DNA of 64,000 bases, from NCBI GenBank assembly GCA_021733645.1, contig JAHREJ010000002.1:1-64000 (forward strand), read 5' to 3'. A program made the position numbers and the translations under genes. The stretch comes from Bacillus subtilis subsp. subtilis. Its GTDB lineage: Bacteria > Pseudomonadota > Gammaproteobacteria > Xanthomonadales > Xanthomonadaceae. The notes under the pieces were generated by a model. The model ran no database searches. It had not been told where the DNA came from and saw only the letters and a program-made list of their open reading frames with translations. Below, piece after piece: positions 1-10,000 of the stretch (the stretch's first letter is position 1; every line of letters starts with the position of its first letter).

Positions 1-2
1 TG

Positions 3-74
3 GGCCGGTTCGGCGAGCGCTGGATCATCGTCCACGCGCTGTGGTACAGCAAGCCCAGGACGGTAGCGAAGTAA
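3..74 (+). CDS. 3' end of an unknown gene (partial, truncated by window edge)
   Basis: A 23-codon open frame enters from the left edge and ends in TAA at 72-74. It reads GRFGERWIIVHALWYSKP followed by five more residues. All but one codon end in G or C, the bias seen in the certain genes of this window, and the residue mix looks like a real protein end. The other two frames here do not share this signature. The family cannot be recognised from so short a fragment, and the rest of the gene lies left of the window. Confidence 0.45.
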   Translation, partial: GRFGERWIIVHALWYSKPRTVAK

Positions 75-272
75 GCGCGATGCCATTCGGATTTCTACAG
101 GCTGGCTCATTGCGTTGCTGATTGGCCAGCGCGCGACGGAGGAATTCTAGATTCCAGTGCGCGCCACTCTTTCTCATGGTTTGTTGCTGCTCAATAATGC
201 GTTGGTCTAAATGCCCTGCTGCCGGCCCGAAAGCGTCAGCACTACCCGCGAAGGCATCCCAAGCGGGAGCGA
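75..272. other. Intergenic stretch of lower GC, no gene supported
   Basis: About 200 bases between the left-edge gene end (+ strand) and the stop codon of the Pat-like gene (- strand). Base composition is visibly more AT-rich than the flanks. No hairpin followed by a T run was found that would end either convergent gene. Open frames cross it on both strands but lack the local G/C third-position bias. Confidence 0.5.
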
Positions 273-3002
273 TCAATGCGTTGCAGGATCCGGCACCTGC
301 GGCACCTCCACCTCCTGCACCGGCAGCGTCACCACCATCACCGTGGAGTCGTCCGGGTCCAGCCTGGTCTTGAAGCCCAGGCTCTGGCACATCGCCAGCA
401 TGGTGCTGTTCTCGCGCAGCACTTGGCCCTCGACGATGTTCAGGCCGAGCCACTTGGCGTATTCGATCATGATCGCCATCAGCCGCCAGCCGATGCCGTG
501 GCCCTTGAGGTCCGAGCGGATCAGGATGCCGTACTCGCCGCGGTCGTAGTCCGCGTCGGCATGCAGGCGCACCGCGCCAAGCATGTCGCCGCTGCGCGGG
601 TCGATGGCCACCAGCGCGATCGAGCGGGCGTAATCGAGCTGGGTCAGGCGTGCGATGAACTCGTGGCTGAAATGCTTCACCGACTGGAAGAAGCGCAGGC
701 GCAGGTCGTCGTCGGTGACGCGGGCGAAGAACGCGCGGAACAGCGCGTCGTCTTCCGGCCGTACCGGGCGCACGAAGGCCGGCGCGCCGTCGGACAGGGT
801 GATGGTGCGCTCCCATTCCTTGGGATACGGGAACACTGCAAAGCGCGGATGGCCGCGGCCCTTGTGCAGTTTGCGCGAGGGCGCGATGGCCACGCGTGCA
901 TCGAGCGCGATCACCCCGTCGCGGTCGGCGAGCAACGGGTTGATGTCCAGGCTGCGGATCTCGGGAATGTCGGCGGCCAGCTGCGCCAGCTTGACCAGGA
1001 TCAGCGCCACTGCGCGTTCGTCGGCAGCGGGCACGTCGCGGTAAGCCTTGAGGATGCGCGAGACGCGGGTGCGGCCGATCAGTTCGTGCGACAGGCGCAG
1101 GTCCAGCGGCGGCAGCGCCAGCGCCTTGTCGTCGATCACTTCCACCGCCGTACCGCCGCGGCCGAACACGATGACCGGGCCGAAGGTGGGGTCGTCGGCG
1201 ATGCCGGCGATGAGTTCGCGTGCCTTGGGCCGCACGATGGTCGGCTGCACCAGCACGCCGTCAATGCGGGCGTCGGGGCGCTTCTCATGCGCGCGCGCGA
1301 TGATCGAGGTGGCCGCCGCATGCACCGCCTGCAGCGAGCCGAGGTTGAGGCGCACGCCGTCCACGTCGGACTTGTGCGGGATGTCGGCCGAGAACACCTT
1401 CACCGCCACGGTGGCGCCCTGCTCCAGCAGCGGCTGGGCCAGCTCCATTGCTTCGTGCGCGTCGCGCGCCTGCATCACCGGCGCGGAGGGAATGCCGTAG
1501 GCGGTAAGCAGCTGGTGGGTGGCGATGGGGTCCAGCCACTGCTGGCCAGCGGCGAGCGCCGCTTCGACCAGCGCGCGCGCGGCGGCGGTGTCCACCACGA
1601 AATCTTCGGGCAGGCTGGGCGGGGTTTCCATCAACGCGGCCTGCGCGTCGCGGTAGCGCACCAGGTGCTGGAAGCCGCGCACCGCGTCGCCCTCGGTGGG
1701 ATAGGTGGGCACGCGCGCGGCATTGAGCGTGGCGGTGGCGCGGTCGTCGTTGCCCAGCCACACCGCGAACACCGGTTTGTCGCGGTGGTGGCGCGGGCGC
1801 AGCCCGAGGGTGCGGGTGAGTGCCTGCGCGGCATCGGCCGAGGAGGTGAACGCGGTGGGCACGTTGACCACCAGCACGGCATCGTTTTCGCTGTCGGACA
1901 TCAGCGCGTCGATGGCAGCGGCGTAGCGCTCACCATCGGCGTCGACCACGATGTCGACCGGGTTGCTGCGCGACCAGCCTTCGGGCAGCACGCTGTCCAG
2001 CTGGGCCACGGTGGCCGGTGACAGTTCGGCCAGGCTGCCGCGCAGCGCCAGCAGCTGATCCACCGCCAGCCGCCCTACCCCGCCGCCGTTGCTGAGAATG
2101 GCCAGCCGACGACCGGGGAAGGTGCCGAGGCGGCCGAGCGTTTCGGCGGCGGTGAACAGTTCGTCCAGCGCCCCCACGCGCAGCAGGCCGGCGCGGTTGA
2201 AGGCGGCGCCGTAGACGGCATCACTGCTTGCAAGTGCCTGCACGTGGGTGTCGGCATCGGGATTGATGCGGATATGCCGGCCCGATTTCACCACCACCAC
2301 CGGCTTGGCGCGCGCGGCGGCACGCGCGGCGGACATGAACTTGCGCGCATCGCCGATGTGTTCGACGTAGAGCAGGATGGCGCGGGTGCGGTAGTCGGTG
2401 GCGAAGTAGTCCAGCAGGTCGCCGAAGTCGACATCGAGGGTGTCACCCAGCGACACCACGGCCGAGAAGCCGACCGAACGCGCCACGCCCCATTCGACCA
2501 GCGCGGCGGCGATCGCGCTGGATTCGGAGATGAGGGCCAGGTCGCCGGCCTGCGGGAAGTGCGCGGCAATGCTGGCATTGAGGCGCGCGTGCGGGGCGAT
2601 GACGCCCAGGCAATGCGGGCCCAGGATACGCAGGCCTTTGGCGCGGGCGGCGGTTTCAACCTGGTCGGCCAGCGAGCCGGGGCCGTGGCCCAGGTTGGCG
2701 GTCAGGATGATGGCGGCCGCGACGCCGCGCTCGGCGGCGGTGGCCACTACCTGGGGCACGATGCTGGCCGGCGCGGTGATGATGACCAGTTCCGGCACCC
2801 AGTCCAGGTCTTTGAGCCGTTTGACGGTGCGGATGCCGTCGATGTCGCTGTAGCGCGGGTTGATCCAGGCCACCTTGCCGGGGAAGCCGGTGCTGCGCAG
2901 GTTGCGCATGACCGCGCGGCCAGCGGAGCGTTCGCGTGGGCTGCCGCCGATGACGGCAACCGATTGCGGGCGGAACACGGATTGCAGGTGGTAGGTGCTC
3001 AT
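273..3002 (-). CDS. Pat-like protein: ADP-forming acyl-CoA synthetase fused to a GNAT acetyltransferase
   Basis: A 909-residue cytoplasmic fusion. The N-terminus carries a CoA-binding fold (motif SVAVIGGSPRERS near residue 11), then a succinyl-CoA-ligase-like region, an ATP-grasp region (from about residue 490, VAVKVFSADIPHKSDVDG), and a C-terminal GNAT domain (GHGIGWRLM acetyl-CoA loop, near residue 860). This is the order of Pat/PatZ lysine acetyltransferases, which acetylate and silence acetyl-CoA synthetase and other enzymes; E. coli PatZ is 886 residues. The start was set at MSTYHLQ because the fold begins immediately after it; the frame stays open 51 codons further upstream with low-complexity residues. 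The SHTG-type motif holding the catalytic His of ADP-forming synthetases reads THVQ here, so the His is kept in an altered context. It could be a regulatory acetyltransferase or still a working acyl-CoA synthetase. Confidence 0.85.
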   Translation of the reverse strand: MSTYHLQSVFRPQSVAVIGGSPRERSAGRAVMRNLRSTGFPGKVAWINPRYSDIDGIRTVKRLKDLDWVPELVIITAPASIVPQVVATAAERGVAAAIILTANLGHGPGSLADQVETAARAKGLRILGPHCLGVIAPHARLNASIAAHFPQAGDLALISESSAIAAALVEWGVARSVGFSAVVSLGDTLDVDFGDLLDYFATDYRTRAILLYVEHIGDARKFMSAARAAARAKPVVVVKSGRHIRINPDADTHVQALASSDAVYGAAFNRAGLLRVGALDELFTAAETLGRLGTFPGRRLAILSNGGGVGRLAVDQLLALRGSLAELSPATVAQLDSVLPEGWSRSNPVDIVVDADGERYAAAIDALMSDSENDAVLVVNVPTAFTSSADAAQALTRTLGLRPRHHRDKPVFAVWLGNDDRATATLNAARVPTYPTEGDAVRGFQHLVRYRDAQAALMETPPSLPEDFVVDTAAARALVEAALAAGQQWLDPIATHQLLTAYGIPSAPVMQARDAHEAMELAQPLLEQGATVAVKVFSADIPHKSDVDGVRLNLGSLQAVHAAATSIIARAHEKRPDARIDGVLVQPTIVRPKARELIAGIADDPTFGPVIVFGRGGTAVEVIDDKALALPPLDLRLSHELIGRTRVSRILKAYRDVPAADERAVALILVKLAQLAADIPEIRSLDINPLLADRDGVIALDARVAIAPSRKLHKGRGHPRFAVFPYPKEWERTITLSDGAPAFVRPVRPEDDALFRAFFARVTDDDLRLRFFQSVKHFSHEFIARLTQLDYARSIALVAIDPRSGDMLGAVRLHADADYDRGEYGILIRSDLKGHGIGWRLMAIMIEYAKWLGLNIVEGQVLRENSTMLAMCQSLGFKTRLDPDDSTVMVVTLPVQEVEVPQVPDPATH

Positions 3003-3145
3003 GGGGCCGCACGGTCGCCGGGGTACGTGGGTACACGGTACACGGGCGAGGCGCAGGGTGGGATGATCTGGCGCAGGATGCCGCGCCGGACACCCTGCCG
3101 CATGCGCTGGCTGTTCGCCGTCTTCGCGGGGTCGGTGCTGCGTGC

Positions 3146-3168
3146 TGCCGAGCATGGCTCGGCACTAC
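3146..3168 (-). repeat. SMAG-type (GTAG) short palindromic repeat
   Basis: Read on the minus strand this is a GTAG-headed palindrome: GTAG, then TGCCGAGC and GCTCGGCA arms around a 3-nt spacer. The design matches the SMAG/REP-like elements of Stenotrophomonas, which fold in RNA and are usually intergenic. It lies in the 180-nt gap between mgtE and the Pat-like gene. A second copy with the same arms is at 10945-10967. Confidence 0.75.
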
Positions 3169-3182
3169 CTTGCCGCGTTCGG

Positions 3183-4553
3183 TTACAACAACGTGCCGCG
3201 CAGGATCATCGCGGCGATGCTGAAATAGATGACCAGGCCGGTGACGTCCACCAGTGTGGCCACGAACGGGGCCGACGCGCTGGCGGGGTCGAAGCCGAGG
3301 CGTTTGAGGATGAAGGGCAGCATCGACCCGGACAGCGAGCCGAAGGTGACGATGCCCACCAGCGCCGCGCCGATGGTGAGGGCAAGCAATTGCCAGTGCT
3401 GGCCATAGTCGTGCAGCCCGAGCAGCTGCCAGGAGACGATGCGGATCATCGCCAGCACGCCCAGGATGGCGCCCAGGGTGAGACCGGTGGGAATCTCGCG
3501 CAGGGCCACCTTCCACCAGTCGCGCAGGCGCAGTTCGCGCAGGGCCAGGCTGCGGATGAGCAGCGAGGTAGCCTGCGAACCGGAGTTGCCGCCCGAGCTC
3601 ATGATCAGCGGAATGAACAGGGTGAGTACGACGGCGCGGGCCAGTTCGTCCTCGTAGTGCTGCATGGCGCTGGCGGTGAGCATTTCACCCAGGAACAGCA
3701 CACTGAGCCAGCCGGCGCGCTTGCGGATCATGCCGAAGAAGCCGATCTGCATGTACGGCTTTTCCAGCGCCTGCATGCCGCCGAACTTGTGCGCGTCCTC
3801 GGTGGATTCCTCGATGAGCGCGTCCAGGATGTCGTCCACGGTGACGATGCCGAGCACATGCTGCTGGGCGTCCACCACCGGGATGGCGAGCAGGTCGTGG
3901 CGACGGATCAGCTGGGCCACTTCTTCCTGGTCGAGCATGGCATCGACGGTGACCGGCGGATTGGTCTGGGCTACCTCCAGGATCGGCTCGTCGGGCAGGC
4001 CGGTGATCAGCCGGCGCATGGTCACCACCTGCACCAGGGTGCGGGTGTGCGGGTCGAGCACGTAGATGGCGTAGACGGTTTCGCGGGTACGTTCCACTTC
4101 GCGGATGTGCTGCAGGGTGCGGCCGACGGTCCAGTCGGCGGGGACGCTGACAAATTCAGTGGTCATCAGCGCGCCGGCGGTGTGCGCGGGGTAGCTGAGT
4201 AGTTGCTGGATCGACTGGCGCGCGTCGGGGCTGAGCAGCGGAATCAGGCGCGCGCGTTCTTCTTCGTCCAGCTCATGGACGATGTCGGTGGCGCGGTCGT
4301 CGGCCATCAGGCCCAGCAGCGCGGCGGCACGGGCCACCGGCAACAGCGCGACCAGCTCGCCGCTGCGGTTGAGCTCGGGCTGCTCGAGCATCTTCACCGC
4401 GCGCGGCAACGGCAGCGCGGCCAGGGTGTCGGCCGCGCGCGACAGCTCCAGGGTATTGAGGAACTCCACCGCATCGGCGGTATTGAAGTTGTCCAGGGGT
4501 GCGCTCAGGACGGTGGCATCGGCCACCGGACGCAGCAGGTCTTTCTGGTTCAT
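3183..4553 (-). CDS. mgtE: Magnesium transporter MgtE
   Basis: A 456-residue inner-membrane Mg2+ channel of normal family length. In order: the acidic MgtE N-terminal superhelical domain (about 25-130), two CBS domains that sense cytoplasmic Mg2+ (about 135-255; TTEFVSVPADWTVG and LLAIPVVDAQQHVLGIVTVDD), a connecting helix, and a five-helix pore domain from about residue 285. The diagnostic pore signature SSGGNSGSQAT is present. It starts at MNQKDLLRP and is divergent from the Kef-type gene across a 326-nt gap, so a promoter must lie there. The downstream Pat-like gene is 180 nt away with a SMAG element between, which argues for separate or attenuated transcripts. Confidence 0.93.
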   Translation of the reverse strand: MNQKDLLRPVADATVLSAPLDNFNTADAVEFLNTLELSRAADTLAALPLPRAVKMLEQPELNRSGELVALLPVARAAALLGLMADDRATDIVHELDEEERARLIPLLSPDARQSIQQLLSYPAHTAGALMTTEFVSVPADWTVGRTLQHIREVERTRETVYAIYVLDPHTRTLVQVVTMRRLITGLPDEPILEVAQTNPPVTVDAMLDQEEVAQLIRRHDLLAIPVVDAQQHVLGIVTVDDILDALIEESTEDAHKFGGMQALEKPYMQIGFFGMIRKRAGWLSVLFLGEMLTASAMQHYEDELARAVVLTLFIPLIMSSGGNSGSQATSLLIRSLALRELRLRDWWKVALREIPTGLTLGAILGVLAMIRIVSWQLLGLHDYGQHWQLLALTIGAALVGIVTFGSLSGSMLPFILKRLGFDPASASAPFVATLVDVTGLVIYFSIAAMILRGTLL

Positions 4554-4688
4554 CGGGTTCGCCTGTGGGGATCGCCATGCGCGACGCCAGCAGTAGCGAA
4601 CCGTCCCGTGGTCAGGCGGCGGCCATCACTGGCGTCGAGCAAGGTCGACTTCTACTGTCGCTGGACATGGGTTTGGGGACTCCGCAAG

Positions 4689-4713
4689 GGTGTACTGCCG
4701 GATACACCGGCAG
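4689..4713. other. Two mutually exclusive overlapping hairpins in the mgtE leader side
   Basis: GGTGTA (4689-4694) can pair with TACACC (4703-4708). Alternatively CTGCCGG (4695-4701) can pair with CCGGCAG (4707-4713). The first stem's loop is the second stem's left arm, so only one can form. This is seen directly in the sequence; a regulatory role is inference. Confidence 0.4.
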
Positions 4714-4779
4714 CGGCGGGAAGTCTGGACCCGGGGGCCGGGCCGGTCAACCCGCGCAGGCCGGGGCGTTGGGCGGCGA

Positions 4780-4811
4780 TTGACGTTGGCCGAACGTGCG
4801 CGTCGCATAAT
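4780..4811 (+). promoter_or_regulatory. Candidate promoter for the Kef-type gene
   Basis: TTGACG (4780-4785) and CATAAT (4806-4811) resemble sigma-70 boxes, but the 20-nt spacer is longer than the usual 16-18. A start near 4818 would give a leader of about 60 nt. Weak by itself; supported mainly by position. Confidence 0.3.
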
Positions 4812-4879
4812 GGGCGGCGGCCGGTGGTCGCAGCCCTCCCCTTCGATGTTGCCCGGCCACTCCATGAGCAGATCCCCCC

Positions 4880-6694
4880 ATGCATAGCGGCGCGCTCGAG
4901 CTGGCCCTGGTGCTGCTGCTGGCCGCGGTGATTGCCGTGCCGGTGTTCAAGAAGCTGGGCTTCGGCGCGGTGCTGGGCTACCTGGCCGCCGGGGTGGTGC
5001 TGGGGCCGGATGGGCTGGGCTTCGTGCAGGATGCCGACCGCATCCTGGGGGCGGCCGAGATCGGCGTGGTGATGCTGCTGTTCGTGATCGGGCTGGAGCT
5101 GTCGCCGGCGCGACTGAAAGTGATGCGGCGCTCGGTGTTCGGCGCCGGCGCGGCGCAGGTGGCACTGAGCGCGCTGGTGCTGGGCAGCCTGCTGCTGCTC
5201 GACCATTTCCAGTGGAAGAGTGCGCTGATCGTGGGCATCGCCCTGGCCTTGTCGTCCACGGCGGTGGGACTGCAGCTGCTGTCCGAGCACAAGGCGATCA
5301 ACAGCGATTACGGGCGGCTGGGCTTTGCGATCCTGCTGTTCCAGGACCTGATCGCCATTCCGCTGCTGGCGGCGATTCCGCTGCTGGGTGGGGCCAGGGA
5401 CGAGACCCTGCAGTGGAACGATGTTGCCGTGGCGGTAGGCGCGCTGGCGGTGGTGATCCTGTGCGGGCGGCCGGTGCTGCGCCGCCTGTTCAACATCATC
5501 GCGCGCACGCGCAGCCCCGAAGTGTTCACCGCCACCGCGCTGCTGGTGGTGCTGGGGACGGCCTGGTTCATGCAGGAGGCCGGGTTGAGCCCCAGCCTGG
5601 GCGCGTTCCTGGCCGGCGTGCTGCTGTCGGATTCTGAGTTCCGCCACGAGTTGGAATCGCAGATCGAGCCGTTCAAGGGGCTGCTGCTGGGCCTGTTTTT
5701 CATCGCGGTGGGCATGGGCATCGACCTGGACCGGATCGTGGCCGAACCGGCGATGATCGCCGCCGGGGTGGCGATCCTGCTGGTGGTGAAGTTCGGCCTG
5801 CTGTTTGGCATCGGCAAGCTGGCCAAGCTGCGTACCCGGCATGCGGTGATGCTGGGCAGCGTGCTGTGGCTGGGTGGCGAGTTCGCCTTCGTGGTGTTCA
5901 ACGAGGCGCAGCGCGCGAACCTGCTGGGCAATGCCAACCATGACCGGCTGGTGGCCATCGTGGGCCTGTCGATGGCGATCACGCCGCTGCTGATGATCGC
6001 GCTGCTGCGCCTGATGGGCAGCGAAGAGACCGCCAAGGCCAAGGCGCCGCCGGCCGACAAGGTGGAGGTGCAGGACACCCAGCCGCAGGTGATGATCGCC
6101 GGCATGGGCCGCTTTGGCCAGGTGGTGGCGCGCCTGCTGACCGCACAGAAGATTCCCTTCGTGGCGCTGGAGTCCAACCCCGATACGGTCTCGGACCTGC
6201 GCCGGTTCGGCAACAAGCTCTACTACGGCGACCCGACCCGCCCGGAGATGCTGCGCGCCGCCGGTGGCGAGCATATCCGCGTGTACGTGGTGACCCTGGA
6301 TGATCCGGACGCGAACATGCGCGCCACGCGGTTGATCCGGCGCATGTATCCCAATGCGGTGGTGCTGGTGCGCGCGCGCAACCGCCAGCATGCGTGGCGG
6401 TTGATGGACATGTCCGCCGAACCGTTCCGCGAGGTGTTCGGCACCAGCCTGGAACTGAGCGAGCGGATGCTGATCGCACTGGGAATCCCGGGCGATACCG
6501 CGCGCAGCCATGTGCAGCGGTTCCGCGAGCATGACGAGAAACTGCTGCGTGACCAATACCTGGTGTATGACGACGAGGCAGCGGTGATCCAGACGTCGCG
6601 CGATGCCAGGGCGGACCTGATGCATCTGTTCGAGGCCGATGCGGAGCGCGACGGGAAGGCCAATCGCAGCGGTGCGGATACGCGCGAGCGTTGA
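4880..6694 (+). CDS. Kef-type monovalent cation:proton antiporter (CPA2) with RCK domain
   Basis: A 604-residue inner-membrane protein. Residues 1-385 form a hydrophobic Na+/H+-exchanger domain of about 12-13 helices, including the LGYLAAGVVLGP signature and LFQDLIAIPLL. A TrkA-N/RCK nucleotide-binding domain follows (about 395-510; VMIAGMGRFGQVVARLL). This is the layout of KefB/KefC K+ efflux systems, which acidify the cytoplasm and are gated by glutathione adducts. No kefF/kefG ancillary quinone-reductase gene is adjacent, so the exact gating is unknown. The start at 4880 places the first helix at the extreme N-terminus; the Shine-Dalgarno match is poor. Translation ends at 6694, before a 315-nt convergent gap. 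Confidence 0.88.
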   Translation: MHSGALELALVLLLAAVIAVPVFKKLGFGAVLGYLAAGVVLGPDGLGFVQDADRILGAAEIGVVMLLFVIGLELSPARLKVMRRSVFGAGAAQVALSALVLGSLLLLDHFQWKSALIVGIALALSSTAVGLQLLSEHKAINSDYGRLGFAILLFQDLIAIPLLAAIPLLGGARDETLQWNDVAVAVGALAVVILCGRPVLRRLFNIIARTRSPEVFTATALLVVLGTAWFMQEAGLSPSLGAFLAGVLLSDSEFRHELESQIEPFKGLLLGLFFIAVGMGIDLDRIVAEPAMIAAGVAILLVVKFGLLFGIGKLAKLRTRHAVMLGSVLWLGGEFAFVVFNEAQRANLLGNANHDRLVAIVGLSMAITPLLMIALLRLMGSEETAKAKAPPADKVEVQDTQPQVMIAGMGRFGQVVARLLTAQKIPFVALESNPDTVSDLRRFGNKLYYGDPTRPEMLRAAGGEHIRVYVVTLDDPDANMRATRLIRRMYPNAVVLVRARNRQHAWRLMDMSAEPFREVFGTSLELSERMLIALGIPGDTARSHVQRFREHDEKLLRDQYLVYDDEAAVIQTSRDARADLMHLFEADAERDGKANRSGADTRER

Positions 6695-7009
6695 GTCGAC
6701 CTGGCGCTGCGGGTAGATACCTTACCCGCGTGTGCGACAACGACCCTGCGGCCATGCAGGGATTACCGCTGCCGCGCATCGCAGATTCGTCGCCTGCGCC
6801 ATTGCATCGCCCATCACGAACCCCTCCTGCGCGGGTCGTTGGCACCCCGCACGGGCGTCTCATGTGGGTAATGGCTCGCATGTCGCCAGCGACGGCCCGA
6901 TGGTGCCACCAACATGACCGCTTTCAGCGGTGGTACCCGGCCGGGGCCGTGATGCTGTGCGGGTGTTGGTTGTGGCGGGCATCCAGCATTGGCAGGCCCC
7001 GCCCCCCCA
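6695..7009. other. Convergent intergenic region after the Kef-type gene
   Basis: 315 bases between two convergent genes. A hairpin at 6709-6729 (GCGGGTA paired with TACCCGC) lies 14 nt after the Kef stop and may slow or end transcription, but it has no T run. A 30-codon minus-strand frame preceded by GGAGGGG was noticed but has little coding character. No gene is called. Confidence 0.5.
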
Positions 7010-10000
7010 TCAACCGTTATCGCGCAGGAACCGTGCCATCGAGGACACACCCGGTACGCGCGGTTCGAACTCGCCGGCTACGTCGATGAAGCCGCGCATC
7101 ACCGCGATCTCGCGCGGGCTGCGGTTGAGCGCATCGCGCACCTCCGGATCGGCACCGGCGCGCATCAGGCGCTGCACCAGCAGCGGCAGCCCGTGCAGGG
7201 CGGCCAGGTGCAGCGGGCCGAAGCCGCGCGGGTCGCGCACGTCCAGCGACACGTCTTCATCGAGCAGGCGCTCCACCGCCGCCAGAACCACCTGTTCGTC
7301 GCAGGCGGTGCCCGGTTCGGCGCGCGCGCCCAGCAACAGCAGCAGCGGGGTGACCGAGCCGGCCGCGGCCTGGTCGGGTTCGGCCCCGGCCAGCAGCAGC
7401 GTGTCGAGCAGTGCCAGCAGGCGCGAGCGGTCGCGTGCGCTGAAGCCATACAGCGCCGCGCAGTGCAGCGGGCCGAGCTGCTGGGCATCGCCGGCATGCA
7501 CGTTGGCACCGGCGGTGAGCAGGCGCGCAACGATGTCCGGCAAGCCCAGCGCCGAGGCCAGCATCAGCACGGTGACCCCGCCGGGCAGGCGGTATTCGAG
7601 TTCGGCACCGGCATCGAGCAACGCCGACACGATGTCGATCTGGCGCATGCTGACCGCCGCCGACAACGGCGTGGCGCCACTGGCCGCGGCGTGCTGCGGG
7701 TTGGCGCCACGCGCCAGCAGCAGGTCGACCACGGCCAGGTGGCCACCGCCGGCGGCGCGCAGCAGGGCCGTGCAGCCCTGCGCATCGACCACGTCCACGG
7801 CAAAGCCCAGGTCGATCAGGCGGCGCACCGCATCGGCATCGCCGGACATGGCCGCCGCAGGCAGGTCGGCGTCGCGCAGGGCGCGGCGCGGCAAGGGCCA
7901 CACGCGCCAGTCCAGCCAGTCGGCCAGGTCGCGGCGGCCGATCGACAGCGCCACCCCGAGCGGGGTCTGGCCGTCGGCGGCACGGGCCTCGGGCGAGGCA
8001 CCCTGCTGCACCAGCAGCTTCAGCGAGCCTTCGCGGGCCAGCGCCGTGGCCAGGTGCAAGGCGGTCATGCCGTGGCTGTCGCGTGCTTCGCGGTCCACCC
8101 CGAGCACCAGCAACGCCTGCTGCAGGCGCAACCAGCCCAGCCGCACGGCCAGCGACAACGGCGGATCGCCGGCCGGCGACGGCGCGAACGGATCGGCACC
8201 CCGCTCCAGCAGTTCCAGTGCCAGCTGTTCCAGCCCGCGTGAGGCGTGGTCGTGCTGGGCGCAGGCGCTGAGCAGGCGCGCCAGGCCACCGCGGCCGGCC
8301 GGGGACAGGCCACGGCGCAACAGCGCCTGCAGTGCAGGTACCGCATCAATGCCACGCGCCAACAGCGCGAACATCGGTGTGTCGCCGCACGCATCCAGAA
8401 CTTCCGGCGCGGCGCCGTGGGCCAGCAGCCAGTCCACCGCCTGCGGGTCCAACGCCAGTTCGGCATCGTGCAACAGGCCGCCCAGTTCCTGTGGATCGCA
8501 CAGGCGGGCCAGGCTCACCATCCCGTCGAAATTGCCAAAGCCCAAGGCTTCGCGCAGCAGGTCCAGCGGCGGGCGATCGGGCAGCGTCGGCGTGGCCGGG
8601 TCTGCATCGCCATCGGCCGCGACCAGCCCATCGGTCACCGAGGCCGGCAGCGGGTAGCTGCGGTCCAGCAGCGAGACGATGGTCCAGCGACCGGCACTGG
8701 CGGCGATGTCGACCGCCCGACGGCCCTGCGGATCGGGCACATCGGCGGCGATGCCCAGTTCCAGCAGGCGCCGCACCAGCAGCGGCGACACGCTGTCGGC
8801 CATGCAGGCCAGCAACACCGCATTGCGCCCTTCCAGATCCACGGCGGTGAGGTCGGGCTTGTGCGGCAACAGGTGTTCGATCACGGCGGCGCGGCCACCG
8901 CGGGCCGCTTCCAGCCACGGGGTACGCGACAGCGCGTCGCGCGACTCCAGGTTGGCGCCGGCGGCGAGCAGCACGTCGATGATGTCCACGTGCCCGGCCA
9001 AGGCGGCTTCGTGCAGGGCGCTGCGGCGTTGGCGGTCGCGCGCATCGGCACGGGCCTTGTGCTTGAGCAGCAGCTGTACGCCGGCCGGATCGTCTTCTTC
9101 GGTGCCGGCCGCGGCCAACAACACCGGGGTGCCGTCGGCCGGCTCGGTTTTTGCACCCCGCTCCAGCAGGAAGCGGGCCAGGCGCCAGTTGCCGACCTGG
9201 CAGGCCACGGCCAGCGGCGACCAGCCTTCGGTATTGAGCGCATCCACTTCGGCGGCGGCATCGCGCAGCAGGGCGGCCACGCCGGGATCGGAACTGCGTG
9301 CGGCATGGTGCAGGGGCGTGTTGCCGTCGCTGTCGACCGCGCGCGAATCGGCGCCGTTGGCCAGCAGGGTCATCACCGCCTCGGGGCGACCGTGCCAGCT
9401 GTCGCGGGTGGCGGCCAGCAGGGGGGTCATGCCGCGGTGCGGCGCGTTGACGTTCACCCCACGTGCAATCAGTTCCCGCAGCAGGCGCAGGTCGGGCAGC
9501 ACGGCGGCCAACACCGGCAGGTTGCGCTGGTCGCGCCAGGCAGGATCGGGCAGGCCGTGCGGATCGGCGCCGGCGGCAAGCAGTTGCAGGGCGCGGTCGA
9601 CGCGCCCGCTGCGGGCCGCGTCGTACAGGGCGGGCAGGTGTTCGTGCAGGCCGAGCGTCTCCAGCGGCGGCGGCGGCTCGGCGTACGCGTCGAAGGGCGG
9701 CGCAGTGGCAGCGTTGCCCGGGGCATCGGCGCGCGCGCCCAGGGCCGCGGCCGGGATGATCACCTGCAGCAGCAGGTGCGCCAGCGGTGACAGCAGCACC
9801 ACCGCGGCGGTCAGTGGCCAGCGCAGGGCATCGGAGACCAGGCCGGGCCAGGCCGGCAAGACCACCAGCGCGCACACCACCACGACCAGGGCGGCCACGG
9901 CCAGGCCGCGCCAGGCACCGAGGTCGCGGCTGGACAGGGCGTGCCAGTGCTCGCTGAGGCGGCCGTCGCTGCGTTCGATGTCATTCCACAGCGGCCAGGT

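Larger units (their letters stand above)
4554..4879. other. Divergent mgtE/Kef intergenic region
   Basis: 326 bases with no supported gene, holding the promoters of two divergent ion-transport genes. It contains a compact pair of overlapping palindromes at 4689-4713 and a promoter-like sequence at 4780-4811, listed separately. No recognisable Mg2+ (M-box) riboswitch was seen, though recognition by eye is limited. Confidence 0.5.

Noticed and set aside
6791..6840. A 30-codon minus-strand frame with an upstream GGAGGGG
   Set aside because: Too short, no codon bias, and no conserved motif; listed only in the gap description.
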